The notes under the pieces are model-generated. The model saw only the letters and a program-made list of their open reading frames with translations, was not told where the DNA came from and did not search any database. The position numbers and the translations under genes are program-made. DNA of 64,000 nt from Mesorhabditis belari (lineage: Eukaryota; Nematoda; Chromadorea; Rhabditida; Rhabditidae): NCBI GenBank assembly GCA_958450365.1, contig CAUEEP010000899.1:248001-312000 (forward strand), given 5' to 3'. Positions 35,485 to 46,700 of this stretch are shown one piece after another (the first letter of the stretch is position 1; each line of letters begins with the position of its first letter).

Positions 35485-36602
35485 GCTCCTTAGGCGTCTA
35501 CGATCCACTGCAAGTAGATATCCATTGGAGGCGCTTTCAAATTTCCGGCTTTTGTCTTTTCATGGTCACCGTCGAGCATCCATTCTTTGTAGAATTGACG
35601 AATTTTTGCTTCGAATAGACGATTCCATGAAACATCGACAGGTTGAACAAACATTGTGCGTCCACCAGGCACGACAGCGGTATCCAAATTGATCGACTTT
35701 TTCTTTTTTTAGCACTGATGTGGCATCGGAATGAGTCCCAAACGAGCAACCGTTTCTTGAAAGTCCGAAAGTTCGATCCAAGTACCTCGAAGTGATTTCG
35801 TCATTGAATCACGTTCTGCATCCAGACAAGATTCAAATAGTTTTTGAGTTGTTTTCAATAGCCGGAACTGGTCGCTTCCGATCGAGTAGCACCAACGGTC
35901 GACATTTGAATCCAACCGATCGCCCAGTGAGCATCACAGTGATTCGAGTCTTTTCGTGGCCGGTGCTCAAAGCTGTGATTTCGTCGGCTCCCTTCTTTTC
36001 GATACATTTTCCTCCAACCATACAGCAGTTTCGTCAGCTCCATAGATCAAATCGTATTTCTGGTGCTTACGAATTCCAACTAAGTAGAGCACAAATTTGA
36101 TGATAGTTTCCTCAAATTCTTTTGGTGGCTTTTGAGCAATCGATGTGGCCACACGAAGGGCAAGCCGATGACGCTTCATAAACTTGTTAAGCCACCCTTC
36201 GCTTGCCGAGAAGTTGTTGTCGAGTCCATCGGCCAAAAGTGATACGCTTTTCAAGGCTTCTTTTCGAATCAATCGCCTCGAGACTTTCAGCTTTGCGGTC
36301 CTTTGCTCGTGAAGCCATTTGATCATCTCATTGTCCAACTCAGTCAAAGTCAAATGGCGGTCGCCTCCTTTCAATCGTTTGGATTGACTTATTTCGTGTT
36401 CTCGCAATTTTACTTCTTGTCCAATCCAACCTTGAATCATTTTCCTATTGACTTGCAAGTGTTCGGCAAATAATCCCTCCAATTCGTTTTCTCGTCGCTC
36501 CCGAAACTCGGCCAACAGATCGCTCGCTCGATTGGATTGCTCAACCACCACAACGTAACATGAAACAATTGATAGATTTACGAACATAGTTTTTAAGTAC
36601 AT
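35485..36602 (-). mobile_element. Pogo/Tigger-type transposon, near-complete but frameshifted
   Basis: A 211-codon minus-strand ORF (36602-35967) has a CENP-B-type DNA-binding region (LSASEGWLNKFMKRH-like, read here as FSASEGWLNKFMKRH) and the first catalytic block (YDLIYGADETAVW). The domain continues in other frames: VWDSFRCHISAK (second Asp) near 35740, then PGGRTMFVQPVDVSWNRLF near 35640, ending about 35490. DDE_1-superfamily order is kept and at least two frameshifts break it. It lies in an intron of the 7TM gene. Confidence 0.8.
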
Positions 36603-37500
36603 AAAAATGCAGTTATTAAAGTCAAAACTAATAGACTACCTAAAAATAAAATTTTCCTAGCAAGAGAAAATTTTCGCAGCAGACGGATTACGGTAACAGG
36701 TTGAAACCGGTGTAAAATCGAAAACGAGGAAATTGACGTGATTTAGAAAAAACATTAGAAAAATTTTTGGGGGTGCGCTTCTATTGGGAAAGTTACGGTA
36801 ATCTTTTTGGAAAGGTTATCGCCTATTTTCTGCTCGAACCTTTGTTCCCGCTTAGACTTTCATTTTTTATATTCAAAGAATAATATTCTATAAAGCCTAA
36901 ACTTTTGACGGCTCGGCATTCATTTTTCTCAATTTTCTGCATTTTTCGTCCAAGCTTGAAAACGGATAAATAATGAAGCAATCTCACCTAGCTGAAGATA
37001 TGATGAGACATAGAGAAACCCTCCAAAATAGATCCCGACAAGCTGCTTAAGCTGCAGCATCAATGGATCTGTCCTGAAAAAAAGTTATATTCTCTGTTTT
37101 GAGAGTTTTACTTTATTTGTGCGATAAAGTGTTCATGTAAATTCCATTTATGCACCCGCTTACATATAGTATTTTTTGCTATATTTGTAAGAAATAGCTC
37201 AAAGTAGCAAAAAGAAAAATATAAATTTGTGAGTGAATAACAGACAACTATTCATTTACTGCATAACTCACGTTTCCATCATATTGCAATAGTATTGAAA
37301 TCCAAGACCGATCGAAAGGAGGAATCGAGCAATCGAATCGGCGATCAACAATAATAATACAGCTTTTGATAGACGATATAGATGACTCCGCCAACAGTAA
37401 ATTGTACACACAAAATTGATGATTATCGAAAAGATTGAGAGCTGAAATTGCGTTGTGATACATTTAGAGAGGTTTTTTTGATGTTTGTGCCGGCTATAAA

Positions 37501-38810
37501 AGGGGTACAATCTTTTGAAAAAACCCAAGATTAGTGACCTCAAAATGGAACTCCGATACGACTCTGATATTAGTGAAAAAAAGTGCTGCTAAACGTTGGC
37601 GTGTAGTCCCAAGCGAATGTTCCCATAACACACGTTTTTTGATTGTTCAAGAGGACGAACTTAAAAGAACGCTTTTCGGATACCAGACCTGGATATCTAT
37701 CAGACCAATTCGCACTCAAAGAGCTTTTACTTCACTTTAGAGCAGATTTTAATCACAGTAACAACAAAAGCAAGCTTTTGACATCTGCCAAATTTTGTAT
37801 GCACCTACAGCGAATCTTCATTAATTCTTTTTGTACAAAATAGGGGGCCTGTGCATCTTTACGACTCACGTAAAATTGAATAACGGTGAATGTGTGATGA
37901 AGATCTGGGGAATCGATTCAAGTCGGTGATCGTTATAAAAATAGAATCGACATTTGGTAGAAAATGGTAAATGGCAAAGAAAATGGCTAAAAGATAGCAA
38001 GTTTTGAGTTATTTTACTATTATTCGATTATAATTCCACAAAATTTTACCCTCTGCATTAAGTCAATTTTGAATTTTAGCCAGAGAAGTTTTTAATTTAC
38101 AAAATGTAATCTAGCAAGACCTTTTTCATTCCATTTTGTAAAGATTGGCAACGTAAATCAATAAATTGACTACTCGAAGCAAGTGAAACTTCCGTGAAAG
38201 TGGAACTTGATGCAGAGAGTAAAGTTATTGGAGGCAAACCGATCGACCTGTGTCGTAGTATTTACTGAAAGCGAACAAATTTTAAAGCATACCAGCTAAC
38301 GATATAAATGAGAGAGTTATGGGAAGAATCTCTTTGTAGAACTCTTTTCTCGGTAATTGTTGTTGTTTTGGAATAGAATTGGAAGATCTTGTGGCAAATA
38401 TAGGCATTAGAATAAGTGATAATCGGAAATTTGAGATTTCACACTCGAATTTCACTGCGTTAAAACTTTAGAGTTCTGAAAAATTGATTGCTTTGAAAAG
38501 TGAGCTCTGAGAATTTGATAGCGTTTTTCGGGCAATAAGGGGCTAATTTGAAGGAATTCTTTGTGCAAAGTGACAATTTTACGAGAAATCTTTTCTATAT
38601 TATTACACAGGGAAAAGCTCGCTTGGTCCATCGAAAATTTGAAGGTTAAAAACGGAAGAAAAACTGAGTGACTAAACTCAATCAGTGTTTTGAGTGTTTT
38701 TGTGTTTTTTATTTATTGACGTTTTGAGAAAGAGCTTTAGAATCTCGGTTAATATTAGGTACAGTCGAACCTCTCTATTACGATATCGAAGGGACCAAAA
38801 ATTTCTATAA
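37501..38810. other. Intergenic, no gene recognised
   Basis: Two plus-strand ORFs (37534-37740, 37643-37843) have no motifs. At 38762-38790 ACAGTCGAACCTCTCTATTA resembles a pogo/Tigger terminus without a partner nearby. Confidence 0.35.
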
Positions 38811-38813
38811 GGT

Positions 38814-38998
38814 GTGTTGCAAAATGATAGGACCACCCCTAAATTTTACATTTTTTTGGCTGTGGCAATTAATAACGCGAAATAACATTTACGGGAGCCT
38901 CTATTTATTATTAATGAATTTTTCATTCATGTTTTTCTTTTGTTTATTCTCGAATTTATTGTTATTTTTTTATGTGGTCCTATCATTTTGCAACAGTT
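38814..38998 (+). repeat. Small MITE, ~185 bp
   Basis: Perfect terminal inverted repeats TTGCAAAATGATAGGACCAC (left) and its inverse (right). A further one-sided copy of this end begins at about 43294, beyond the Ginger and mariner elements. Confidence 0.8.
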
Positions 38999-39013
38999 GT
39001 TGAATAAAGAAAT

Positions 39014-42000
39014 TGTTATAATTTTGTTGCAGTTTATTCAAATAACGTTAGAAACGGTATTTATGCCTATTTTTGTATAGGTCGCAGCCGCTCGTAATTT
39101 TCAGTCGCTAGTGTTTGAATCACCATCGGCTAGCCGAATACATCTTTTTTAAAAATTTAAAACAACGTCACTCATTCCATCTTTTTGACACAAACTATTA
39201 CTTTCTTCGGTGTTTAATGAGTAATAATTTTTCAATCGTTTCTTGTTTTCGATTTATCTCGCGTATCGTTGCAACTTTTCTAGTTATTTTTTTAGAAATG
39301 GAAAGTAAATTTGTCGATCACCTTACGCAACATCAATCTACGAAGAAATACAATTGGATTCCCGATGTCACAAAACACACCGAAATAGTGAAAACGATCA
39401 AACGAATAACCAATGGAGATGCAAAAGGAAAAAGGACCCCAGAAGAAATAAATTTGTTGGCGCGCTTTACTTTGCAAAAGGAGAACGATCTCGACATCAT
39501 CTACAACATTGGAAGAACCGGAGAAATGAAAAGAGTGATTATCAAGGAAAATCTCTTTGAACTGTTGATGAAAACACACAAGGATCATGGACACGCTGAA
39601 AGGGACATAATGTGGAAAGCACTAAGGGAATATCATGGAATATCGAAGGATATCATCGAGATTTTTGTCAAACTCTGTTCCGAATGTGAATTGAAGAAAG
39701 GCACGCCGAAAAAAAAGGAGTCGTTGTCAAGCCAATCATCACCAAACAACAAAATGAGCGGGCCCAAGTGGATCTGATCGATTTGCAATCAGTCCCAGAT
39801 GAGGATTTCAAGTTTTTGATGGTATATCAGGACCACCTAACGAAGTTTTGTGTTCTTCGAGCATTGAGGTCAAAAACCGCATTTGAGGTTGTTGACCACT
39901 TAATGGAAATCTTCGGGACATTCGGATCACCGCACATTTTGCAATCTGATAATGGGCGCGAGTTTGCAAACAAAACGGTAAACAATTTTACTTTGTAAAT
40001 AATTTTCCTATTTTAGGTCAAAGAATTAGTAAATCGCTGGCCGAGCTGCCGAATCGTACATGGTCGCCCTCGACACTCACAGAGCCAAGGATCAGTTGAA
40101 AGATGCAATCAAAACATTGAAGTAAGTTGATTTTATTATTCCAATTTTAACTTTTTTGAAAAACGTGTTAATTTTTATTGTTTAGCGTATCCTCTGTACA
40201 CAGTTGCGAGAAGAAAAATCGACAAAATGGGCTCGACTTCTCCCAATTGTTCAATCAATGAAAAACCGACGTTATCATCGAGGTATTGGACGTTCCCCTT
40301 TCGAAGCAATGGTATAATTTGTGGAATTAAACTTAAATATGCTAATTTTGTAGTTTGGAAGAAAGTTAACGCTCGGTTTTACCCTTGAGCCGTCCAATGA
40401 TGAAAGAAATTTACCAGAAAATACGGAGGTTAATGTTTCTAGTTTTTGTTTAACTTTTTTGCTTTAGGAAATCGAGCCCGAGCCCGAAAAATTTGAAGAT
40501 TGGACCGAGTCAATCAAGGCTGCCTTAACGGATAATCCGACTTATTGGCCCGATTCCAAAGAGTATGATGAAATTGTCAAGGAATGCACAGATGCAGGTT
40601 AGTAAAGCTTTGATTATGATTTAATTGAACTTTTTATTTTAGGATCGTATCATGTGAATAAGGAAAATGTACCACATCGAGCTGAAGACGCAGAAGTACA
40701 TATTTCAGGTTGATTTTGCCTTCTAATTCTTTTATCTAGTTGGCCAAACGCCTTGTTTTAGAATTGAACCAAGCCTTGCAACATCAAGTTGAAAGCATTG
40801 AAACGGATAGCACAATTGCAGGTTAATTTTTTCGCTTAAACTCTTTTTGTGTAGTTGATCCACATTTTTTAGAATTGAATCGTATTGATGAGAAAATTTG
40901 TCAGCATCGAGCTGGCGCCGTCAGATTTCAACAGAAGCAAGCCGAGAAGATGCTCGAATCTTCTAAAAACAGGTATAATGCATGCTTTTCAATAATTATT
41001 AATTCAATTGATACTTAGCTATGCTTTTTCCTTAGATATGGTCCTGTTGATGTTGGAAAAACTGTTCGAGTTCCAATCGATACTGTGGATAGACCGAAGA
41101 TTGGGCATCCTTCTCTTTTCGGAGTTGTGTTGGAAGCAAACGACGGATTTTACAAAATTGGCACTTCGAATGGAATTCTCCCTCAAAAGTTTGTTTGTTG
41201 TTGTTGATTATTAAATAATTTTATAGGTTGACTCGCAACCAGTTTGTGCCAGCAAACAACAATTTCATCGATGCTAAAGATGTGCCCGAAAAGGAGACAT
41301 CATTTCGCTCAGCAGTCGGCGCCGAATCTCTCACCGGATCTCAAGGTATTTTTTGTAGCGTTTGTTTAATTGCTTTTGTTTAGGGCACAAGCACTGTAAG
41401 TGTACAAATGGATGCGTAAATGATCGATGTGCATGCCACAAGTCGAACGTTTTGTGCAACAGTCGATGTCACAACAGCAATCCCTGCTCAAACAAGTAAC
41501 ATTTAATTTTTAGTTATTTTTTAGTTAAACTTTATTTTGTTCTAGCATTTTGTTGAGTTGTACCTTAGGGAAGTTGTTAATTAATTTTTTTGTTGTTAAT
41601 GCTTATTATATGTTTGCAATAAATTGTTGAAAAGTGAATAAAACTCGCAATTCATAAAGCAAAAATATTAAGCAAAATTTACTTTCATTTAGATGACATA
41701 ATTTTTCGAATTTGGCGACAGAAGTTACCTCCCGAGGTGTTAAAATATTTGGTCCTATTAACCTAACTTTTTTATTTCCATGTGAGATAAATCTGCATTG
41801 TATTCCAAATGTTTCATTAAAAAAACTTTCAATCACCATCGGCTAGCCGATAGTGATTGAATCACTAGCGGCTAGCCGACGGTGATTGAATCACTAGCGG
41901 CTAGCCGGCAGTGAGTCAATCACTAGCGGCTGAAAATCACGAGCGGCTGCGACATATACAAAAATAGGCATATATACCATTTTTAACGTTATCTGAACAA

Positions 42001-42020
42001 ATTCCAACAAAATTATAACA
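39014..42020 (+). mobile_element. Ginger-like DNA transposon with retroviral-type integrase
   Basis: About 3.0 kb with terminal inverted repeats of over 100 bp: the left end TGTTATAATTTTGTTGCAG...GCCTATTTTTGTATA...GTCGCAGCCGCTCG is mirrored at 41895-42020. Subterminal CGGCTAGCCG units are tandemly repeated on the right (41838-41910). The start TGTT and end AACA resemble integrase-processed termini. No gag, protease or reverse transcriptase is present, so this is a cut-and-paste element rather than a retrotransposon. Confidence 0.8.
39298..41499 (+). CDS. Ginger-type integrase/transposase with Cys-rich tail
   Basis: The first exon starts MESKFVDHLTQHQ and contains an HHCC zinc-binding domain (HKDHGHAERDIMWKALREYH...CSECELKKG). 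The rve-type catalytic core follows: VDLIDLQ (first D), LQSDNGREFANK (second D), and in the next exon HSQSQGSVERCNQN (E), with ~36 residues between second D and E. Later pieces include KNRRYHRGIGRSPFEAMFG. The tail has a CXC-like Cys cluster (CKCTNGCVNDRCACHK...CNSRCH). Introns are short (about 40-60 nt). At an A8 run (39709-39717) one base must be added or removed to join the zinc domain to the core, so it is either a fresh lesion or a homopolymer miscall. Confidence 0.75.
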
Positions 42021-42029
42021 GTTTCTTTA

Positions 42030-43283
42030 CTAGGTTGGTGCAAATGAAATTTCGTTTTTTTACAAACATTAAAGTCATCCAAAATTTTTTTAGATAACAA
42101 TTTATTTAAAACAATAAGCACCATTATTATCTATGACATCCCTCCAACGTTGCTACAGATTGCGGATCCCCTTCTCAAAGAACGCTTGATTCTGTGATGC
42201 AAAGTAGTTGGTCACCCAATTTTCGACTTCTTTTGCATTCTTAAACTGGCAATTCTCAAGGGAATGTTGCATCGATCTGAAAAGGTGAAAATCGGAGGGT
42301 GCTAAGTCTGGACTATACGGCGCATGTGGTAAGACCTTCCATCCTAGCTTCTCTAGTTCCTTACAAGAGGTTTTTGCCGTGTGAGCTGGAGCATTATCAC
42401 GGAGAAAGTTGATAGTTGAGGGATTTAGGCCTTTTTCACGCAAAATTTCGTCAACCTTCTTGAGTTGTTGAATAAAATAAGATGAATCGACTGTTTTTCC
42501 GGGCTCTAATAATTTAAAATGAACAAGTCCATTGATATTCCACCAGCAAGACAACATCACTTTGCGCCCATGATAATCCGGCTTTGGAGTTGGAATTGGC
42601 GCTTGATCTTTGCTCAGCCATTGTCTTTTTCGAGAAGTATTATCAAAGTGAATCCACTTCTCATCCATCCTCAAGATATTCTCAAAAAAATGGCTTCTTT
42701 TCGACTTATGGAGCAAGATATGGCTGATCGAAACGCGTGCTCCCAGATTCTCAACACTCAATTGATGTGGAACCCATTGTCCATTACGATTTGTCTTTCC
42801 AATTATTTCCAAATGACGTACAATTGTTGAATGATCACATTGGAGATGTTTGGCCAGTTCTCGTGTTGTTTGCATTGGATCAGCTTCAATTAATTGTTCC
42901 AATTCATTGTTGTCGATGGCTGTGGCACGATGTCCATGCGATTCGTCTTCAAGGGATTCATTACCATCTCGGAATTGGGCAAACCAGAGCTGGCATGATC
43001 TTTCGGTGATAACCTGTTCTCCAAAGGCGGAACAGAGATCACGATGTGAATCAGCAGCGTTTTTGCCCATTTTGAAGTCATAGAGAAGACACGTGCGCAG
43101 AACATACTTTTGATCCACTAAAGCAAAAATCAATTAAAAAGTGAAAGCTCTGACTTTGAAAAAATGCGAAAATAAAGTAAATATCCAAGAGTACAAATGC
43201 ACAAAAGAACATCAAATAAGCTCTTCAGATTAAAAAAATAAGAACATTTTATATCGACCGAAATTTCTTTTGCACCAACCTAA
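42030..43283 (-). mobile_element. Mariner element, nearly intact, 1.25 kb
   Basis: Flanked by TA on both sides. The right end (read inverted) is TTAGGTTGGTGCAAAAGAAATT, here 22 bases long in the DNA with the left end CTAGGTTGGTGCAAATG.... It abuts the Ginger-like element directly and carries one long transposase ORF on the minus strand. Confidence 0.9.
42153..43133 (-). CDS. Mariner transposase, DD34D, premature stop at C-terminus
   Basis: The 326-codon frame keeps the mariner landmarks: N-terminal HTH (SAFGEQVITERSCQLWF), WVPHQL, first Asp in RMDEKWIHFDN, second in LRDNAPAHTAK, third in YSPDLAPSDFHLF. TAG at 42153 follows GIRNL, but the frame continues past it with QRWRDVIDNNGAYC, the usual mariner end, so one codon changed from sense to stop and removes about 15 residues. 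The listed 5' end begins with TTG; the first ATG in frame (MGKNAADSHR) is about 20 codons in, so the original start may be lost. Confidence 0.88.
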   Translation of the reverse strand: MIFALVDQKYVLRTCLLYDFKMGKNAADSHRDLCSAFGEQVITERSCQLWFAQFRDGNESLEDESHGHRATAIDNNELEQLIEADPMQTTRELAKHLQCDHSTIVRHLEIIGKTNRNGQWVPHQLSVENLGARVSISHILLHKSKRSHFFENILRMDEKWIHFDNTSRKRQWLSKDQAPIPTPKPDYHGRKVMLSCWWNINGLVHFKLLEPGKTVDSSYFIQQLKKVDEILREKGLNPSTINFLRDNAPAHTAKTSCKELEKLGWKVLPHAPYSPDLAPSDFHLFRSMQHSLENCQFKNAKEVENWVTNYFASQNQAFFEKGIRNL

Positions 43284-43776
43284 TATTTAACACCTGTTGC
43301 AAATGATAGGACCACATAAAAAATCACATTTCACTCATCATGAAAACACCTTTGCTCAAATATTTAGGAACTCATTTCATCAAGCCAACGAATCGTTCAA
43401 CCATTGTGCTTCATGTATCGAATTCTCACGGTGAAAGTGAAAGTGACACAACGAAAACGAGGGAAATACGGGAAAACCTTGATGAACTGTGTTCGAAATC
43501 AACAAACCTTGTGAAAATGACTAAATTTCTTTAAAAGATATTAATATTCGATCAAAACTAAAAATTCGCATGTTTGTGTAGAAAATTGGATTACTTTTTG
43601 CTACTTCCTTTTTGCCCAAAAGTCAGTAGCCTTTGGAATTTTCTTATCATCAGTCAGAGAAAGAATGAAATTTTCAGAAATCCGGATTAAAACCGTTTTA
43701 CCCCATAAGAAAATGAAAGATTGGCAATGAATCACTATATACTTTGGTATTCTGCTTTGTCTTTTGTTTGTTCAAA
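43284..43776. other. Spacer with partial MITE end
   Basis: TTGCAAATGATAGGACCAC at 43294 is a one-sided copy of the 38814 MITE terminus. A 64-codon ORF at 43340-43534 shows no motif. The sequence just before 43777 may be the K2 promoter; no clear element is seen. Confidence 0.4.
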
Positions 43777-46700
43777 ATGTTACCTCCATTGAACTTGACA
43801 CATCGACTTGTGGGTTGCATAGGCGGGGGCGCCTTCGGGAGAGTCTCAGCGTGGGAACCGTTGCAAGAGGGAGATCCGTGAGTTTCGGGAGAGTCTTTGA
43901 ACTAACTGCTTTTTCCTATTTTATAGTATTTTTGATTTTCGGATTTTCTAACAGTCGCTGGTAGGGTGAGCTTCCCTTGGTTAAATTTGCATCATTTGGT
44001 TAAAAAAAATAATTGCATAATGCCTGATTAATCACTGGATAAATGCAAATTTGATATGCAATTTCGTTAAATTACCTTGCGATCAAATTCTCCCCTTCTT
44101 TTTCATCTTTTCCTCTAATTTTTCAGCCAAAAAACACTCGCTTTTAGATTAAACAAATTTAGACTCAAAGAACTCGATAATATGTTGCAAAAGCAGAACT
44201 TTGATATAGGTAATGTAGGTAGACTTTTCCAGATAGCCAATGTTATTCTAAGAAATTTGCTTTTCCATCTCACAAGGGAAGGTCACAAGGCTGCGATGGC
44301 CAAATGAAATGAGCCATATACCATACAGACAAGCCTGATCTGACAAAGTAGCAAAAAATGCCAACATTCTTAGAATCCTAACTAATGGTAAAAGTTACGG
44401 GCTATCTTCTGGAGTTTCCGGCTGGTTAATAACAAAAGTACGGTATTGGCAATGAGAACTTTTTAGCTGGCTGGCCGTCAAATATCTACTTCCCCATCGA
44501 CCACAAAAAGAACTCGAAAAAAATTTCAAAACGGAGCCTTGGAAAGACTTCAACACCCAAATGTTGTCAAAAATTTGGGTTTTGACAAATAAAATGAACG
44601 ATACCAAACGATGAATAAAAATCAACGTATGAAAATAAATATTCGCGAACAAACTAATTGGTTAAAAATTTGCATTTAAGGAATTAATCAGACAAAACGA
44701 CAAAAAGAATTACTATAAATATTTATGGTAAATTATTAGCCCACAAGAGAAAACTTAAGATATTCAGCCAACTGCCTACAAATCTATTAATCTGATCAAA
44801 GTTTTGTCGGGTTAATTCTTGATTAATTGGTTAATTTGTAAATGCAAATTTTTAAACAATTAATTTGTTTAGACAACAGGAGGCCGCTCTAGTTTCTGGG
44901 CCTGCCGAAAGCTAGGCCAGGATCTGGTCTCTTGTCGGATCTAGCCTTGTCTTTGTCAGACAAGCCTGCTCCGACAAAGTAACAAAAAAATGCCAACATT
45001 CTTAGAATCCTAACTAATGGTAAAAGTTACGGGCTATCTTCTGGAGTTTCCGGCTGGTTAATAACAAAAGTACGGTATTGGCAATGAGAACTTTTTAGCT
45101 GGCTGGCCGTCAAATATCTACTTCCCCACCGACCACAAAAAGAACTCGAAAAAAATTTCAAAACGGAGACTGAAAGACTCCTTGGAAAGACTTCAACACC
45201 CAAATGTTGTCAAAAATTTGGGTTTTGACAAATATCAGGATGCTGAGGGAAAATGGAAATACGAGATCCGGATGGAATACTGTGCAAAGGGATCACTAAA
45301 AGAGTGCGAGTACAGGAGACTGATAGAAAACTTTTCAGCTTTCTACACTTTTAGTTCTCGTCGACTCCGCCGTCGTTTACAACATGAAAAAGGTGTTTTA
45401 TTGGGCCGAACAGCTATTCAATGTGCTTCTATATTTACGTGACGAAAATGTCGCGCATCGTGATATCAAACCAGGAAAGTGAGTCGGAGAAAGTGTCACT
45501 TTCAAAGTGGAATTCACAATGGAATTGACAAATATTGACTTTACCAGCCTGAATCAGAAGCTGGATGGCCTAGCTTTTCAGGAGAATGTACTGAGTAGTG
45601 AGCTAGTATCTGGCTTAACCTAGTCCAGCTCGAGCCTACCTAGTTTATTGGATCCGATAATAACGGATAATAAAGTCCAATTCCGATAATAAAGTCTGGG
45701 TGGCTCATAAATCTCTGTAGATCAACCGGACGCCAAATTTCTCTGATTTGTTCATTGTTTCAAGATCTACAACCCTTAAAATCTAAAAAGTAAATGTCTT
45801 TGTAAGGCTAAACTTGTCTCTCTCGAGCTTAACGTTAAACATTTCAGTATCATGGTAACCGAGCATTTCGATTTGATGCTTGGCGATTTCGGGCTCGTTC
45901 GAGAGATTGATCCGGCCGCTAATTCGACGTTAACTCATACTGGAACAAAACTATACATGCCACCCGAAATAAGCAAACCCATTCGACCAAGACCTGACGA
46001 GAGAAAGTTTGATATCTTGATGAAAAGCGACCTCTACTCGATGGGACTCGTGCTTTGGGAGATCATCGAGAGAAGGTTTGAAGTAGAAATTTTAAGTCGT
46101 CCAAATCATGTTAAGGTCAAAAAAAGTCAAAAAGCTGTATTTCAGACAAATCTGTTTTGTGAGCGCTTGGGATTGTTGGGATAAATTTGTCGAGGATCTC
46201 TGGAGTGACGCTTTTGTGTTACCATTAGCCGAATGCGATCACGAGATCAAGCTGTTAATCCAAATGTAATGGCTTTAATGGAAATTCTGAAGTTTCTGTT
46301 TGCAGGTGTGTTGACGCAAAATACTATCGCCGACCCACGACCGAAGAAGCTTGTAAAACGATCCGGGAAATGAATGATGTAAGTTGGTGTGCAGAGTTGG
46401 CTATTAACAGTTTCTAATGGGGAGTAATTTCTTAAATTATGCCAGCGCACAGCTCAAAGTGGCCTAACTTGCAAAATTGATGTAAATTGAAGGAACAAAG
46501 AAACAGAATAGGAACAAAATTTTTAGGACTAAAGACCAGAGATGTCCCAGCTGGGTCCTAGGGCCTTTTAGGTAGGCCAAAGCTGCCCGAATGCAGGCTT
46601 TGTCTTGGGGATTTTTTAAAACGACAGACTTGAATCTGCTATTGGGCTAACCTTGCCTGGTTTGCCCCGAAAAAATCCGCTTTGAAACAAACTTGCTGAT

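Larger units (their letters stand above)
33729..37500 (-). pseudogene. Seven-transmembrane receptor gene, interrupted by transposons
   Basis: Minus-strand pieces in order: ~37463-37270 with two TM helices (LSIFSIIINFVCTIYCW; AVLLLLIADSIARFLLSIG), ~37078-36992 with a third (QLVGIYFGGFLYVSSYLQL), ~34394-34260 with SLNRFLAISF (NRF at the DRY position) and a fourth helix (IQISIPHLLGAATKLLL), and 33901-33729 with further hydrophobic helices (YYLFCPIIFVCFMNWF). This is a rhodopsin-type nematode chemoreceptor of uncertain subfamily. The large intron holds a pogo-type transposon and MITE-D. The 3' exon is cut by MITE-B, so the C-terminus is lost and the gene is probably dead. Confidence 0.6.

Noticed and set aside
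35351..36100. Several plus-strand ORFs
   Set aside because: Antisense shadows of the pogo-type transposase.
39014..42020. LTR retrotransposon
   Set aside because: Termini are inverted, not direct, and no gag, protease or reverse transcriptase is present.
42519..43083. Overlapping plus-strand ORFs of 77-103 codons
   Set aside because: Antisense shadows of the mariner transposase frame.
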